From Myxacorys almedinensis A (lineage in GTDB: Bacteria; Cyanobacteriota; Cyanobacteriia; Leptolyngbyales; Leptolyngbyaceae), in assembly GCF_010091945.1 (NCBI RefSeq), contig NZ_WVIE01000036.1, forward strand, positions 1-33,375: a stretch of 33,375 bases of DNA. The letters run 5' to 3'. A model generated the notes under the pieces. That model was not told where the DNA came from. It did no database searches and was given only the letters and a program-made list of their open reading frames with translations. Position 1 is the first letter of the stretch; the number at the start of each line of letters is the position of its first letter. The position numbers and the translations under genes are program-made. Of the stretch, positions 15,257-22,568 are shown in pieces.

Positions 15257-16375
15257 CTAGGCGGTGTATGTTTTCCCCAGACCCAGAGCGCCCAATCCTT
15301 TACGGTACGCGATCGAGGTTTGATCGGCGCGGATGTGCGATTCTGCCCGCAGATCGAGGGGCAAATCTTCGGGATACTGGGCTTCCACAACTTCCTTATC
15401 CTCAGCAAACACTTGATAGTTAAACTCGTAGATCGGCTCTAACGGAGAGTCTTTATCAAAGTTGCGACAGATTGGGCAAAATACCCGCGTCTGGCGCGCC
15501 GAAATAGGAGAGGCAGCATTTAGAATGCAAAGCCGCCCATCGTCTGGGAAATGAACCGTCAGCCGAGCCGTAAACGGAAAAAAAACCTCAAAGATCCGCA
15601 GCCATTCAAAATCAGCCGGGGCACGATGCTGCATTGCCTTTGGAAAATTGCTGACGGTACTGAGATACTCGGCGAGGATGCCGTTGGGTGTCTTTTTGAC
15701 CTCGTAGCGAGGCACGAGCGGATTATTTGAATCGCCAAACGAATTGGTGTGTACCCAAGCAAAATGGGCAACGTCTAAGAATCCTTCCATTTGCCGTCCG
15801 GATGCAGCGTTGAGATTTACGGCATCTGGCAGAATCTGTTGATAGTCTGGGTTATCCCATTCGTGGAAATCGGGCAAGGTGCGGTTTGCCTCGCGAGGCT
15901 CTGAACGATCGCTGCCTGTGAGGGAAGTCCACACTAGCCCGTAGGCTTCTCTGACTGGATAGGTTTTGAGGCAAAGCTTTGCAGGAATGCTAGCAGTTGG
16001 ATCGGCGGGAATTAAAACGCAGCGCCCCTCTGCCGAGTAGTGAAAGCCATGATATTTGCATACGAGTTGATCGCCCTTGAGGCTGCCCATGCTGAGAGGA
16101 ACACCTCGGTGTAAACAAATATCGTTTGCCACGGATAACCCTGCCGACGTGCGCCAAATGACCAAGCGCTGATCAAGCAACGTTGCAGAAATGGGATGTT
16201 GGTTGACCTCGTGGCTAAAGGCGATCGGATACCAAAACGAAGCCAGAACATCCCAATCTGACGCTTCAAAGGTGCACCCTCGTGGGTAGATTTTTTTTTC
16301 ACCTGTCTCAGTCTGAACTGTCTCAGCTTCGACTGTAGAATTTTGGACTGTAGAATTTTGAACTGTATTAACCAT
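15257..16375 (-). CDS. Rieske [2Fe-2S] ring-hydroxylating oxygenase, alpha subunit
   Basis: This is a 372-aa Rieske non-heme iron oxygenase (VanA/HpxD-type length and layout). The [2Fe-2S] ligands are Cys87-Leu-His89 and Cys106-Lys-Tyr-His109. The mononuclear iron motif is FLDVAHFAWVH (Asp201, His204, His209). The catalytic domain continues to RVFCPICRNFDKD and ends with a conserved-looking C terminus. The first 25 residues are a repetitive TVxxx linker encoded by a 15-bp tandem repeat plus a nine-A run. The start is ATG 16375; a TTG at 16384 is possible. No membrane segment is present, unlike pheophorbide oxygenases. It lies 225 bp downstream of guaD on the same strand, so a purine substrate (as for HpxD, which oxidises hypoxanthine) is an attractive but unproven idea. 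No partner reductase is in the window. Confidence 0.87.
   Translation of the reverse strand: MVNTVQNSTVQNSTVEAETVQTETGEKKIYPRGCTFEASDWDVLASFWYPIAFSHEVNQHPISATLLDQRLVIWRTSAGLSVANDICLHRGVPLSMGSLKGDQLVCKYHGFHYSAEGRCVLIPADPTASIPAKLCLKTYPVREAYGLVWTSLTGSDRSEPREANRTLPDFHEWDNPDYQQILPDAVNLNAASGRQMEGFLDVAHFAWVHTNSFGDSNNPLVPRYEVKKTPNGILAEYLSTVSNFPKAMQHRAPADFEWLRIFEVFFPFTARLTVHFPDDGRLCILNAASPISARQTRVFCPICRNFDKDSPLEPIYEFNYQVFAEDKEVVEAQYPEDLPLDLRAESHIRADQTSIAYRKGLGALGLGKTYTA
16303..16366. repeat. 15-bp tandem repeat in the Rieske N-terminal coding region
   Basis: Four full 15-bp units start at 16303, 16318, 16333 and 16348, each beginning CTGT, plus a partial fifth at 16363. Units 3 and 4 differ at one base. 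They encode consecutive TVxxx pentapeptides on the minus strand. A nine-T run (16291-16299; A9 in the coding strand) lies just downstream in the gene. Confidence 0.85.
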
Positions 16376-16600
16376 AATGTACAACGCTCTCTAGGAGGAT
16401 AGCTCGGAAGAGTAAATGCAGCAGGTTAAATTCAGGAAGTTAAATTTGCAAAATTAAACGTTGAATAAAGTGTGCTGTATACCCTAGCATTGGCAAGGCA
16501 GGGGGTTACAGTTGCTTTCGCTACTGAATCGCAGATTTTAACAATTGCAGTCGTGACCTTGGTTCAACGATCACCCAGTACAGGTAACAAGGAAGATAAT

Positions 16601-17935
16601 TTACTTTTGGTGTGCTAGTGTGCCAGCCACGTAGACAGCGTGAATCGCGCGATCGTCCCCTAACATAAGTGTGCCAAACACCTGATCAGAGAGTTCTTCT
16701 CGTGATTTTGCGGGAAACCCTTGATTGCGAACTGCCATCAGGGGCGTTGCTTGCGGGTCTAAGACGACAAAATCTGCCTCCTTGCCAGGATCAAAATTGC
16801 CAAGTTTGTCATCTAGAGAAAGCGCGATCGCACCTCCGAGCGTGGCTAAAAACAGTGCCTTAAACGCTGAAAGTGATTGGTTTTGAAGCTGGACGACTTT
16901 GTAGGCTTCACTCATCGTTTGCAGCATGGAAAAACTAGTTCCCGCGCCGATATCGGTTCCTAGACCCACCTTAATTGGCATAGTGGCTGACTTAGCGGTG
17001 TGAAGTTTAAATAGTCCGCTTCCTAGAAATAGATTGGAGGTCGGGCAAAACGAGATGGCAGCTTTGGCGTGAGACAGCCGTTGAAACTCTTCATCTGTCA
17101 GTTGAACCCCATGAGCAAACACAGACGTTTTGCCGACCAAGCCAGCGCGATCGTAAACATCAAGATAGCTTTTACTATTAGGAAATAATTCGGCAACCCA
17201 CTCTACTTCTTGAAGATTTTCTGACAGATGGGTGTGGAGATAAACATCTGGAAATTCTTGGAGCAATTGCCCTGCCAAGCGTAATTGTTCATCGGTAGAC
17301 GTAATTGCAAATCGGGGCGTAACAGCGTAAAGTAACCGACCGTTATTATGCCATTTTTGAATTAGTTTTTTGCTTTCTTCGTAAGCGCGTTGGGGGGTGT
17401 CGGTGAGAAAGTCTGGCGCGTAGCGATTCATCAAAACTTTTCCACAAATCATTCGCAGGTTAAGGCGACTCGCTACTTCAAAAAAGGCATCAACCGATTG
17501 AGGATGAACTGTTGCAAACACCAGCGCCGTTGTCGTCCCATTTTTTAGCAATTCATCTAAAAATAGCGCCGCAATTTTTTGAGCATAGGCATAATCATGA
17601 AACTTTCCTTCGGTTGGAAACGTATATTTGTTGAGCCATTCTAAAAGCTGCTCTCCGTAAGCCGCAACCATTTCATATTGAGGATAGTGAATGTGGGTGT
17701 CGATAAATCCTGGGGTAATTAATTTGTTAAAGTACGTTTCTGTTGGTAAGTTAGCGTATCTGTTGTGGAGATCGTCGTAGGTTCCAAAGTCTGCGATCGC
17801 GCCATTTTCAACAACTAGCAAACCATCAGAAATATAGCGCACACTATCTGCATCAGAGGCATAAAATGGATCATTGATAAAATCGAGAAAAGTGCCTCGA
17901 ATTGCATGAAGTGACGAAGGATTTTTTGAACCCAT
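16601..17935 (-). CDS. guaD: Guanine deaminase
   Basis: This 444-aa amidohydrolase converts guanine to xanthine and ammonia. The zinc and catalytic motifs are GFIDTHIHYPQ (His81, His83), LHTHLSEN (His236, Glu239), FAHG (His275) and GTDIGAGTSFSM (Asp328). The C-terminal beta-sandwich end, FDPGKEADFVVLDP, is present. The N-terminal HAIRGTFLDF is typical of GuaD. I chose ATG 17935; a TTG at 17947 would add four residues. The Rieske gene lies downstream on the same strand, and a purine permease is transcribed divergently. This context supports guanine use as a nitrogen source. A perfect 12-bp palindrome lies 17 bases upstream of the start. Confidence 0.94.
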   Translation of the reverse strand: MGSKNPSSLHAIRGTFLDFINDPFYASDADSVRYISDGLLVVENGAIADFGTYDDLHNRYANLPTETYFNKLITPGFIDTHIHYPQYEMVAAYGEQLLEWLNKYTFPTEGKFHDYAYAQKIAALFLDELLKNGTTTALVFATVHPQSVDAFFEVASRLNLRMICGKVLMNRYAPDFLTDTPQRAYEESKKLIQKWHNNGRLLYAVTPRFAITSTDEQLRLAGQLLQEFPDVYLHTHLSENLQEVEWVAELFPNSKSYLDVYDRAGLVGKTSVFAHGVQLTDEEFQRLSHAKAAISFCPTSNLFLGSGLFKLHTAKSATMPIKVGLGTDIGAGTSFSMLQTMSEAYKVVQLQNQSLSAFKALFLATLGGAIALSLDDKLGNFDPGKEADFVVLDPQATPLMAVRNQGFPAKSREELSDQVFGTLMLGDDRAIHAVYVAGTLAHQK

Positions 17936-17952
17936 ACCTTTGCCCAAAACTG

Positions 17953-17964
17953 GTTAAGCTTAAC
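17953..17964. promoter_or_regulatory. Perfect 12-bp palindrome between guaD and permease
   Basis: GTTAAGCTTAAC is fully self-complementary and sits 17 bases before the guaD ATG in the divergent intergenic region. This is a plausible operator for a dimeric regulator; no specific regulator can be named. Confidence 0.4.
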
Positions 17965-18041
17965 GTCTTTAAAAGGGATCTCGATTACTAAAACAAAAAA
18001 TATTTTGGAATCCCAAGCCCATTTGTTAAGGAGATTATGTA

Positions 18042-18077
18042 TTGAAAAGAACAATTAAATCGTTCATGGAAAACTAA
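18042..18077 (+). other. Possible 11-codon leader ORF upstream of permease
   Basis: A TTG-initiated frame encodes MKRTIKSFMEN then stops. It is preceded by a textbook AAGGAG (18028-18033) with an eight-base spacer. A two-codon ATG-TAT-TGA frame at 18037-18045 also fits this ribosome site. It ends 73 bases before the permease start. It is too short to judge by composition. Confidence 0.3.
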
Positions 18078-18150
18078 TATCGAACCATACTAGCCTAGGT
18101 TCCGGCAACACCGTTGAGAATATTTCATGCAATTTGGAGCAGGTTAATCG

Positions 18151-19578
18151 ATGAATACAGACCTTGATATTGAGCGATCGCAGCCCCCCCAAAGACCCTC
18201 TTATAGTGGATGGCAAGCCGCGATCGCCCGCTATTTTAAATTTGATTTTTATCACGCCAACTTCAAAACCGAAATTGTGGCAGGCGTGACAACCTTTATG
18301 ACAATGGCATACATCCTGGTTGTCAACCCCCTGATCCTATCCGATGCCATCTTTCTAAACCAGCCCAAAGATCTGTTTGCCGAACTCGTGGTAACAACAG
18401 CGATCGCATCTATGGTCGGAACCTTGGTGATGGCATTGGTGGCGAAGTATCCCTTTGCCCTAGCGCCCGGAATGGGCATCAATGCGTTCTTTACATACTC
18501 AGTCGTGCTGACGCTCAAGATCGATTGGCGCGTCGCTTTAGCGTGCGTGTTTTTGGAAGGGCTTGTCTTCATTGCCCTAACCATCACCGATATCCGGCGT
18601 CACCTGATTACCGCCGTGCCTGATGCGATCAAAGTTGCAACCACTGTCGGCATTGGGCTGTTTCTGGCTTACATTGGCTTGAGTGGCGCGGTCGAAACTG
18701 GCGGGGCAGGGCTGATTGCCGCCGACGCAGCCACCAAGACGACCCTTGGCAGCTTCCGCAATCCACAAGCAGTCTTAGCGATCGTCGGCATTTTTATGAC
18801 GATCTTTTTTATGGTGCGGCGGATCAAGGGAGCCATCCTCTGGGGCATTGTCGGAACGGCTGCCCTCGGCTGGGGTTTGGGGGTGGCGGCGGCTCCTAAC
18901 GGGGTGGTCGCTCTGCCTGTGTTGCCATCGCATCTGTTTGGGCAGGCGTTGGTCGGGCTGGGCGGCATCAATGCTGGCAATCTGATTGATTTTCTGGCTG
19001 TGTTGCTCGTGTTTCTGTTTGTCGATCTGTTTGACACCATCGGCACCCTTTCAGGCGTGGGCAAACAAGCAGGGTACATTGACGAGAAAGGCGAACTGCC
19101 CCGCGCCAACCAAGCGCTATTTGCCGATGCGATCGCAACGACCACAGGCGCAGTGATTGGAAATTCTGCCGTCACGACGTTTGTAGAATCTGCCGCAGGC
19201 ATCGCAGAAGGGGGACGGACGGGGTTTACAGCGATTGTCGTGGCAGCCTTATTTGGCGTCTCTCTGTTTTTTGGACCCGTTTTTGAGGCGATTCCGGGCT
19301 TTGCAACGGCTCCAGCCCTGACGATCGTAGGCGTGCTGATGATGACATCGGTGAAAAATATTAACTGGGATGACTTGGCAGAATCGGTTTCCGCGTTTTT
19401 AACGATCTTTTTGATCCCGTTCGGCTTTTCGATCGCGGCAGGGCTTTCGGCAGGGCTGATCGCGTATCCCCTGATCAAAGCCTTCCAAGGCAAAGCAAGC
19501 GATGTGACGGTCATTACGTGGGTTTTGGCAGCTATTTTTGCGCTGCGATTTGTCTTTATGGCGATTCGATTTGGCTAA
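18151..19578 (+). CDS. AzgA/PbuG-type purine (guanine/hypoxanthine) permease
   Basis: This 475-aa polytopic inner-membrane transporter belongs to the NCS2 family, AzgA/PbuG branch. The signature RYFKFDFYHANFKTEIVAGV, continuing into TTFMTMAYILVVNP, covers residues 27-62. ALAPGMGINAFFTYSVV, VDLFDTIGTLSGVGKQAGYI and the TTGAVIGNSAVTTFVESAAG segment are also characteristic. About 12-14 hydrophobic segments can be traced to the C terminus. It should import guanine, hypoxanthine or adenine by proton symport. Its divergent arrangement with guaD supports a purine substrate. A GGAG lies about 11 bases upstream of the ATG. Confidence 0.92.
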   Translation: MNTDLDIERSQPPQRPSYSGWQAAIARYFKFDFYHANFKTEIVAGVTTFMTMAYILVVNPLILSDAIFLNQPKDLFAELVVTTAIASMVGTLVMALVAKYPFALAPGMGINAFFTYSVVLTLKIDWRVALACVFLEGLVFIALTITDIRRHLITAVPDAIKVATTVGIGLFLAYIGLSGAVETGGAGLIAADAATKTTLGSFRNPQAVLAIVGIFMTIFFMVRRIKGAILWGIVGTAALGWGLGVAAAPNGVVALPVLPSHLFGQALVGLGGINAGNLIDFLAVLLVFLFVDLFDTIGTLSGVGKQAGYIDEKGELPRANQALFADAIATTTGAVIGNSAVTTFVESAAGIAEGGRTGFTAIVVAALFGVSLFFGPVFEAIPGFATAPALTIVGVLMMTSVKNINWDDLAESVSAFLTIFLIPFGFSIAAGLSAGLIAYPLIKAFQGKASDVTVITWVLAAIFALRFVFMAIRFG

Positions 19579-19679
19579 AGAGCAGGGGAAGCAACGCTCT
19601 ACTGAGGTTCGAGAATTACTGAGTTCCAAGAATTCGGGTTAAGCAGTACGATCGGGGATGCGGTTTCTTGCGGTTCTTC

Positions 19680-20690
19680 ATGCCTCAGTATGTTTTCAAG
19701 CGGATGCTCGCTCTGATCCCGGTGTTGGTTGGGATTACGATCGCGGTGTTTCTGCTCTTGCGGCTGATTCCCGGTGATCCAGCGATCGTGCTTGCCGGAG
19801 AGCGGGCAACGCCAGAACAAGTTGAGGCACTGCGAGAGCAGCTAGGGCTAAATCAACCGCTCTTGTTTCAGTACGTTGTGTTTCTGGGAAACCTGCTGAG
19901 GCTCAATTTAGGCACCAGTCTCATAAGCGGCATCCCGGTTCTAGACGAGATTGGGGCGCGCTGGAGCGCCACCTTCGAGCTTGCGATCGCAGCCATGGCG
20001 ATCGCGGTTTTGCTGGGTGTTCCCTTGGGGATCGTGGCGGCCATCCACAAAAACCGATGGCTTGATCAACTGACAATGGGCGGTTCCCTGATCGGCGTTT
20101 CGCTCCCCGTTTACTGGTTGGGGCTGCTGCTCATCTATCTGTTTTCGGTCACGCTCAACTGGCTGCCTCCGAGCGGGCGCATTGGCATCGAAAGCGGACT
20201 CAATTTTCAACCCTTGACCGGGTTTTATGTGCTAGATGCCCTGCTGAGATTGAACCTGCCCGTTTTGGGCGATGTCTTGGCGCATCTAATCTTACCGGCT
20301 GTCACGCTAGGAACCATTCCGCTCGCGATCGTGGCTCGCATTACCCGTAGCACCCTGCTCGATGTGCTAAGCCAAGACTATATCCGTACCGCCAAAGCGA
20401 AAGGCTTGCCCGAACGATCTGTTGTGGTGCGTCATGCCCTTAAAAATGCGCTGCTTCCCATCAACACCACCATCGGACTCCAGTTTGGAACGCTGCTCGG
20501 CGGTGCGATCTTAACCGAAACTATTTTTTCTTGGTCAGGCATTGGGTCTTGGATCTACGACGGCATTTTGGCACGAGACTATCCGGTGGTGCAGGGCGGA
20601 GTTGTGTTTGTCGCGATCGTATTTGTGTTGATTAATCTACTCGTTGATCTGTCGTATGCGGTTGTCGATCCGCGCGTGCAGTTTCGTTGA
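19680..20690 (+). CDS. ABC transporter permease, DppB/OppB type
   Basis: This is a 336-residue inner-membrane subunit of a peptide/nickel-type ABC importer. The opening MPQYVFKRMLALIPVLVGIT, then VFLLLRLIPGDPA, is the classic DppB N terminus. Five to six transmembrane segments follow. The EAA-type cytoplasmic loop reads YIRTAKAKGLPERSVVVRHA and is followed by LKNALLPI. The C terminus ends with DLSYAVVDPRVQF, typical of the family. ATG 19680 is preferred; a TTG at 19668 would add four residues. No binding protein, second permease or ATPase lies beside it, so partners must be elsewhere, as is common in cyanobacteria. It starts about 100 bp after the purine permease on the same strand. The substrate is unknown. 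Confidence 0.88.
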   Translation: MPQYVFKRMLALIPVLVGITIAVFLLLRLIPGDPAIVLAGERATPEQVEALREQLGLNQPLLFQYVVFLGNLLRLNLGTSLISGIPVLDEIGARWSATFELAIAAMAIAVLLGVPLGIVAAIHKNRWLDQLTMGGSLIGVSLPVYWLGLLLIYLFSVTLNWLPPSGRIGIESGLNFQPLTGFYVLDALLRLNLPVLGDVLAHLILPAVTLGTIPLAIVARITRSTLLDVLSQDYIRTAKAKGLPERSVVVRHALKNALLPINTTIGLQFGTLLGGAILTETIFSWSGIGSWIYDGILARDYPVVQGGVVFVAIVFVLINLLVDLSYAVVDPRVQFR

Positions 20691-20702
20691 TTCGCCCTGT
20701 CG

Positions 20703-21419
20703 TTAATTCCCACTATCAATCAGGTGACAGCCCCGCAGCAACGCCGCGCTCTCAGGCATCAACACATCTTGCAGCTTATAGACCTCTTGCAAAATGGCTA
20801 ACTCCCGACCATACTCCTGTTGCACCGTCGTCAACGCGCCATCTTGGCTCGGCTCGGTCTTGAGCAAGTACAGCGTCATATTAATGCTAGACAACGGATT
20901 GCGTAACTCTTGGTAAAAGTGGTTGAGCAAGCCATCGCGCGTGCCAGAAGACGGAGGCGTGTCTGCCGATGGCACAAACTCTGAGTGAGGTTGAACCGCT
21001 TGAACCGCCGTCCGCGCTTGGGTGGGATTGCCATAACGCTGAAGCAAGGCTTGGTGCTTGGCGAGCCGTCCAGAAATTGCCCCTAGCAATTCAACCGCCG
21101 TACATGGCTTGGTCAGGTAGTCATCTGCCCCCAACTCCATTCCCTGACGAATATCTAACTTGGTCGTTCTGGCACTGAGAAAAATGAATGGAATGCTGGA
21201 GGTTTCTGCCGATTGGCGGAGGTGAGTCAAGACGCCATAGCCATCGAGTTCGGGCATTTGAATGTCGCACAAAATTAAGTCAGGATGGCACTCCCGAGCA
21301 AGTTGGATGCCAACGTCGCCATTTTCTCCGCCGATGCTGCGAAAGCCTTCTGCTTCTAGCAGGTCGAGAATCGATTCTCGGACGGATTGCTCATCTTCAA
21401 TGACGAGGATCGTTTTCAT
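20703..21419 (-). CDS. Response regulator receiver fused to a degenerate kinase dimerisation motif
   Basis: This 238-aa protein has an N-terminal REC domain (1-120) with acidic Asp9, phospho-acceptor Asp52 (LILCDIQMPELDG) and Lys104 (DDYLTKP), so it should be phosphorylatable. A Pro/Ser/Gln-rich linker (130-160) follows. Residues 163-222 look like a HisKA dimerisation helix pair (FYQELRNPLSSINMTLYLL), but the H-box His is Gln170. No ATPase domain follows before the stop. It is therefore a receiver with a dead, truncated kinase-like output region, perhaps a docking or dimerisation module. Its ATG overlaps the 3' end of the upstream hybrid kinase by 23 bp, so the two are co-translated. It is the last gene of a three-gene signalling operon. 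Confidence 0.85.
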   Translation of the reverse strand: MKTILVIEDEQSVRESILDLLEAEGFRSIGGENGDVGIQLARECHPDLILCDIQMPELDGYGVLTHLRQSAETSSIPFIFLSARTTKLDIRQGMELGADDYLTKPCTAVELLGAISGRLAKHQALLQRYGNPTQARTAVQAVQPHSEFVPSADTPPSSGTRDGLLNHFYQELRNPLSSINMTLYLLKTEPSQDGALTTVQQEYGRELAILQEVYKLQDVLMPESAALLRGCHLIDSGN

Positions 21420-22566
21420 GGGCTGATCTGTCCAACGGTAGCGTTACAGTGAACAGTGTTCCCTCCCCCTCGGCGCTTTCAACAGCGATCGTGCCCTTGT
21501 GCAAATCGACGCACTGTTTCACGATCGATAATCCTAATCCTGTTCCTGGAATCGTTTTGGCGTTGCTCGCTCGATAAAAAGACTGAAATAAGTTGGCGTG
21601 ATCTGCCTGGGGAATGCCGATGCCTTGATCTTGAATCCGAAACGTAACAGAGTCATCATTGCTGCTGAGGGCAAAGACAATTGGTTCCCCTGTGGTTGAG
21701 TATTTGATGGAATTGGATAGCAAATTGATCAAAATATGGCGTAAGAGCCGCTCATCTAATCGGGGGAGGGGAGAGGGGGAGCGATCGGCTAGATGGCAAC
21801 CCCATGGCAGCGACGGGTGCAAGTAATCTGTGTGCCGAAATTGGATCACGCTCCCCTGCTCGTGGGGTTGAATTTCATCTACCAAGTCTTGGCAGAGCTT
21901 GAGTAGGTCGAGGGGGCAAGGCGAATAATCTAACTTGCCTGCTTCGGTTTCTGCCAGCGTGAGCACATCGCTGAGAAGCTGGTTCATCCGCCTAACCGAG
22001 AGTTGAATTCGCTCTAGATAGACCTCTCGTTTTTCGATGGCGAGTTGAGCACCGTAGCGCTGAAGGAGTTCGGTTGAGAACAAAATGGCGTTGAGTGGGT
22101 TGCGAAATTCGTGAGACACCACCGAGACAAACCGGGTTTTCAGTTCGTTGAGTTCTTTTTCTTGCCGCAGCGCGGTTTGAATGGCGGCTTCGGCTTTGTG
22201 GCGAGAGAGGGCAATTTCGATCGTCGTGATCAGTTCCCGGTCTTCAAACGGCTTGAGAATATAGCCAAATGGTTCTGTTAGCTTGGCGCGCTGAAGCGTG
22301 TTTTCGTCGGCATGGGCGGTGAGATAGACCACCGGAATCTGATAGTCGGCTCGAATTTGTTCGGCCGTTTCGACGCCATCGCGATCGCCCCGAATCCGAA
22401 TATCCATCAGCACCAGATCGGGGGACAACCCCTTGACCGACTCTAACGCTTCGGTGGCAGACGTTGCGATCGCAACTACCCCATAGCCAGCGCTTTGCAA
22501 ACTGGTTTGAATATCCAGCGCAATAATCCGTTCGTCTTCAACAATGAGAACAGTAGCAAATGACAT
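21397..22566 (-). CDS. Hybrid REC-HisKA-HATPase sensor kinase
   Basis: This 389-aa cytoplasmic kinase begins with a receiver domain (5-125; phospho-acceptor Asp55 in LVLMDIRIRGDRDG; ILKPFEDREL). A short coiled coil (123-148) leads to HisKA (VSHEFRNPLNA, His152). The HATPase_c domain has its N box around Asn285 (NLLSNSIKYS), G1 DQGIGI and G2 GTGLGL. It has no sensor or transmembrane segment, so its input must be phosphotransfer to its receiver, probably from the large kinase encoded immediately upstream. The ATG at 22566 is preferred; a GTG at 22572 overlaps the upstream TGA by 4 bp. The 3' end overlaps the next gene by 23 bp. Confidence 0.9.
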   Translation of the reverse strand: MSFATVLIVEDERIIALDIQTSLQSAGYGVVAIATSATEALESVKGLSPDLVLMDIRIRGDRDGVETAEQIRADYQIPVVYLTAHADENTLQRAKLTEPFGYILKPFEDRELITTIEIALSRHKAEAAIQTALRQEKELNELKTRFVSVVSHEFRNPLNAILFSTELLQRYGAQLAIEKREVYLERIQLSVRRMNQLLSDVLTLAETEAGKLDYSPCPLDLLKLCQDLVDEIQPHEQGSVIQFRHTDYLHPSLPWGCHLADRSPSPLPRLDERLLRHILINLLSNSIKYSTTGEPIVFALSSNDDSVTFRIQDQGIGIPQADHANLFQSFYRASNAKTIPGTGLGLSIVKQCVDLHKGTIAVESAEGEGTLFTVTLPLDRSAHENDPRH

Positions 22567-22568
22567 GA

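Noticed and set aside
17936-18150. Purine riboswitch upstream of guaD or the permease
   Set aside because: The context is tempting, but I found neither the three-way-junction core nor the conserved loop sequences of purine riboswitches on either strand.
18669-19514. 281-codon open frame antisense to the purine permease
   Set aside because: Low-complexity Pro/Ala/Thr-rich translation typical of the opposite strand of a membrane-protein gene; the plus strand is a clear permease.
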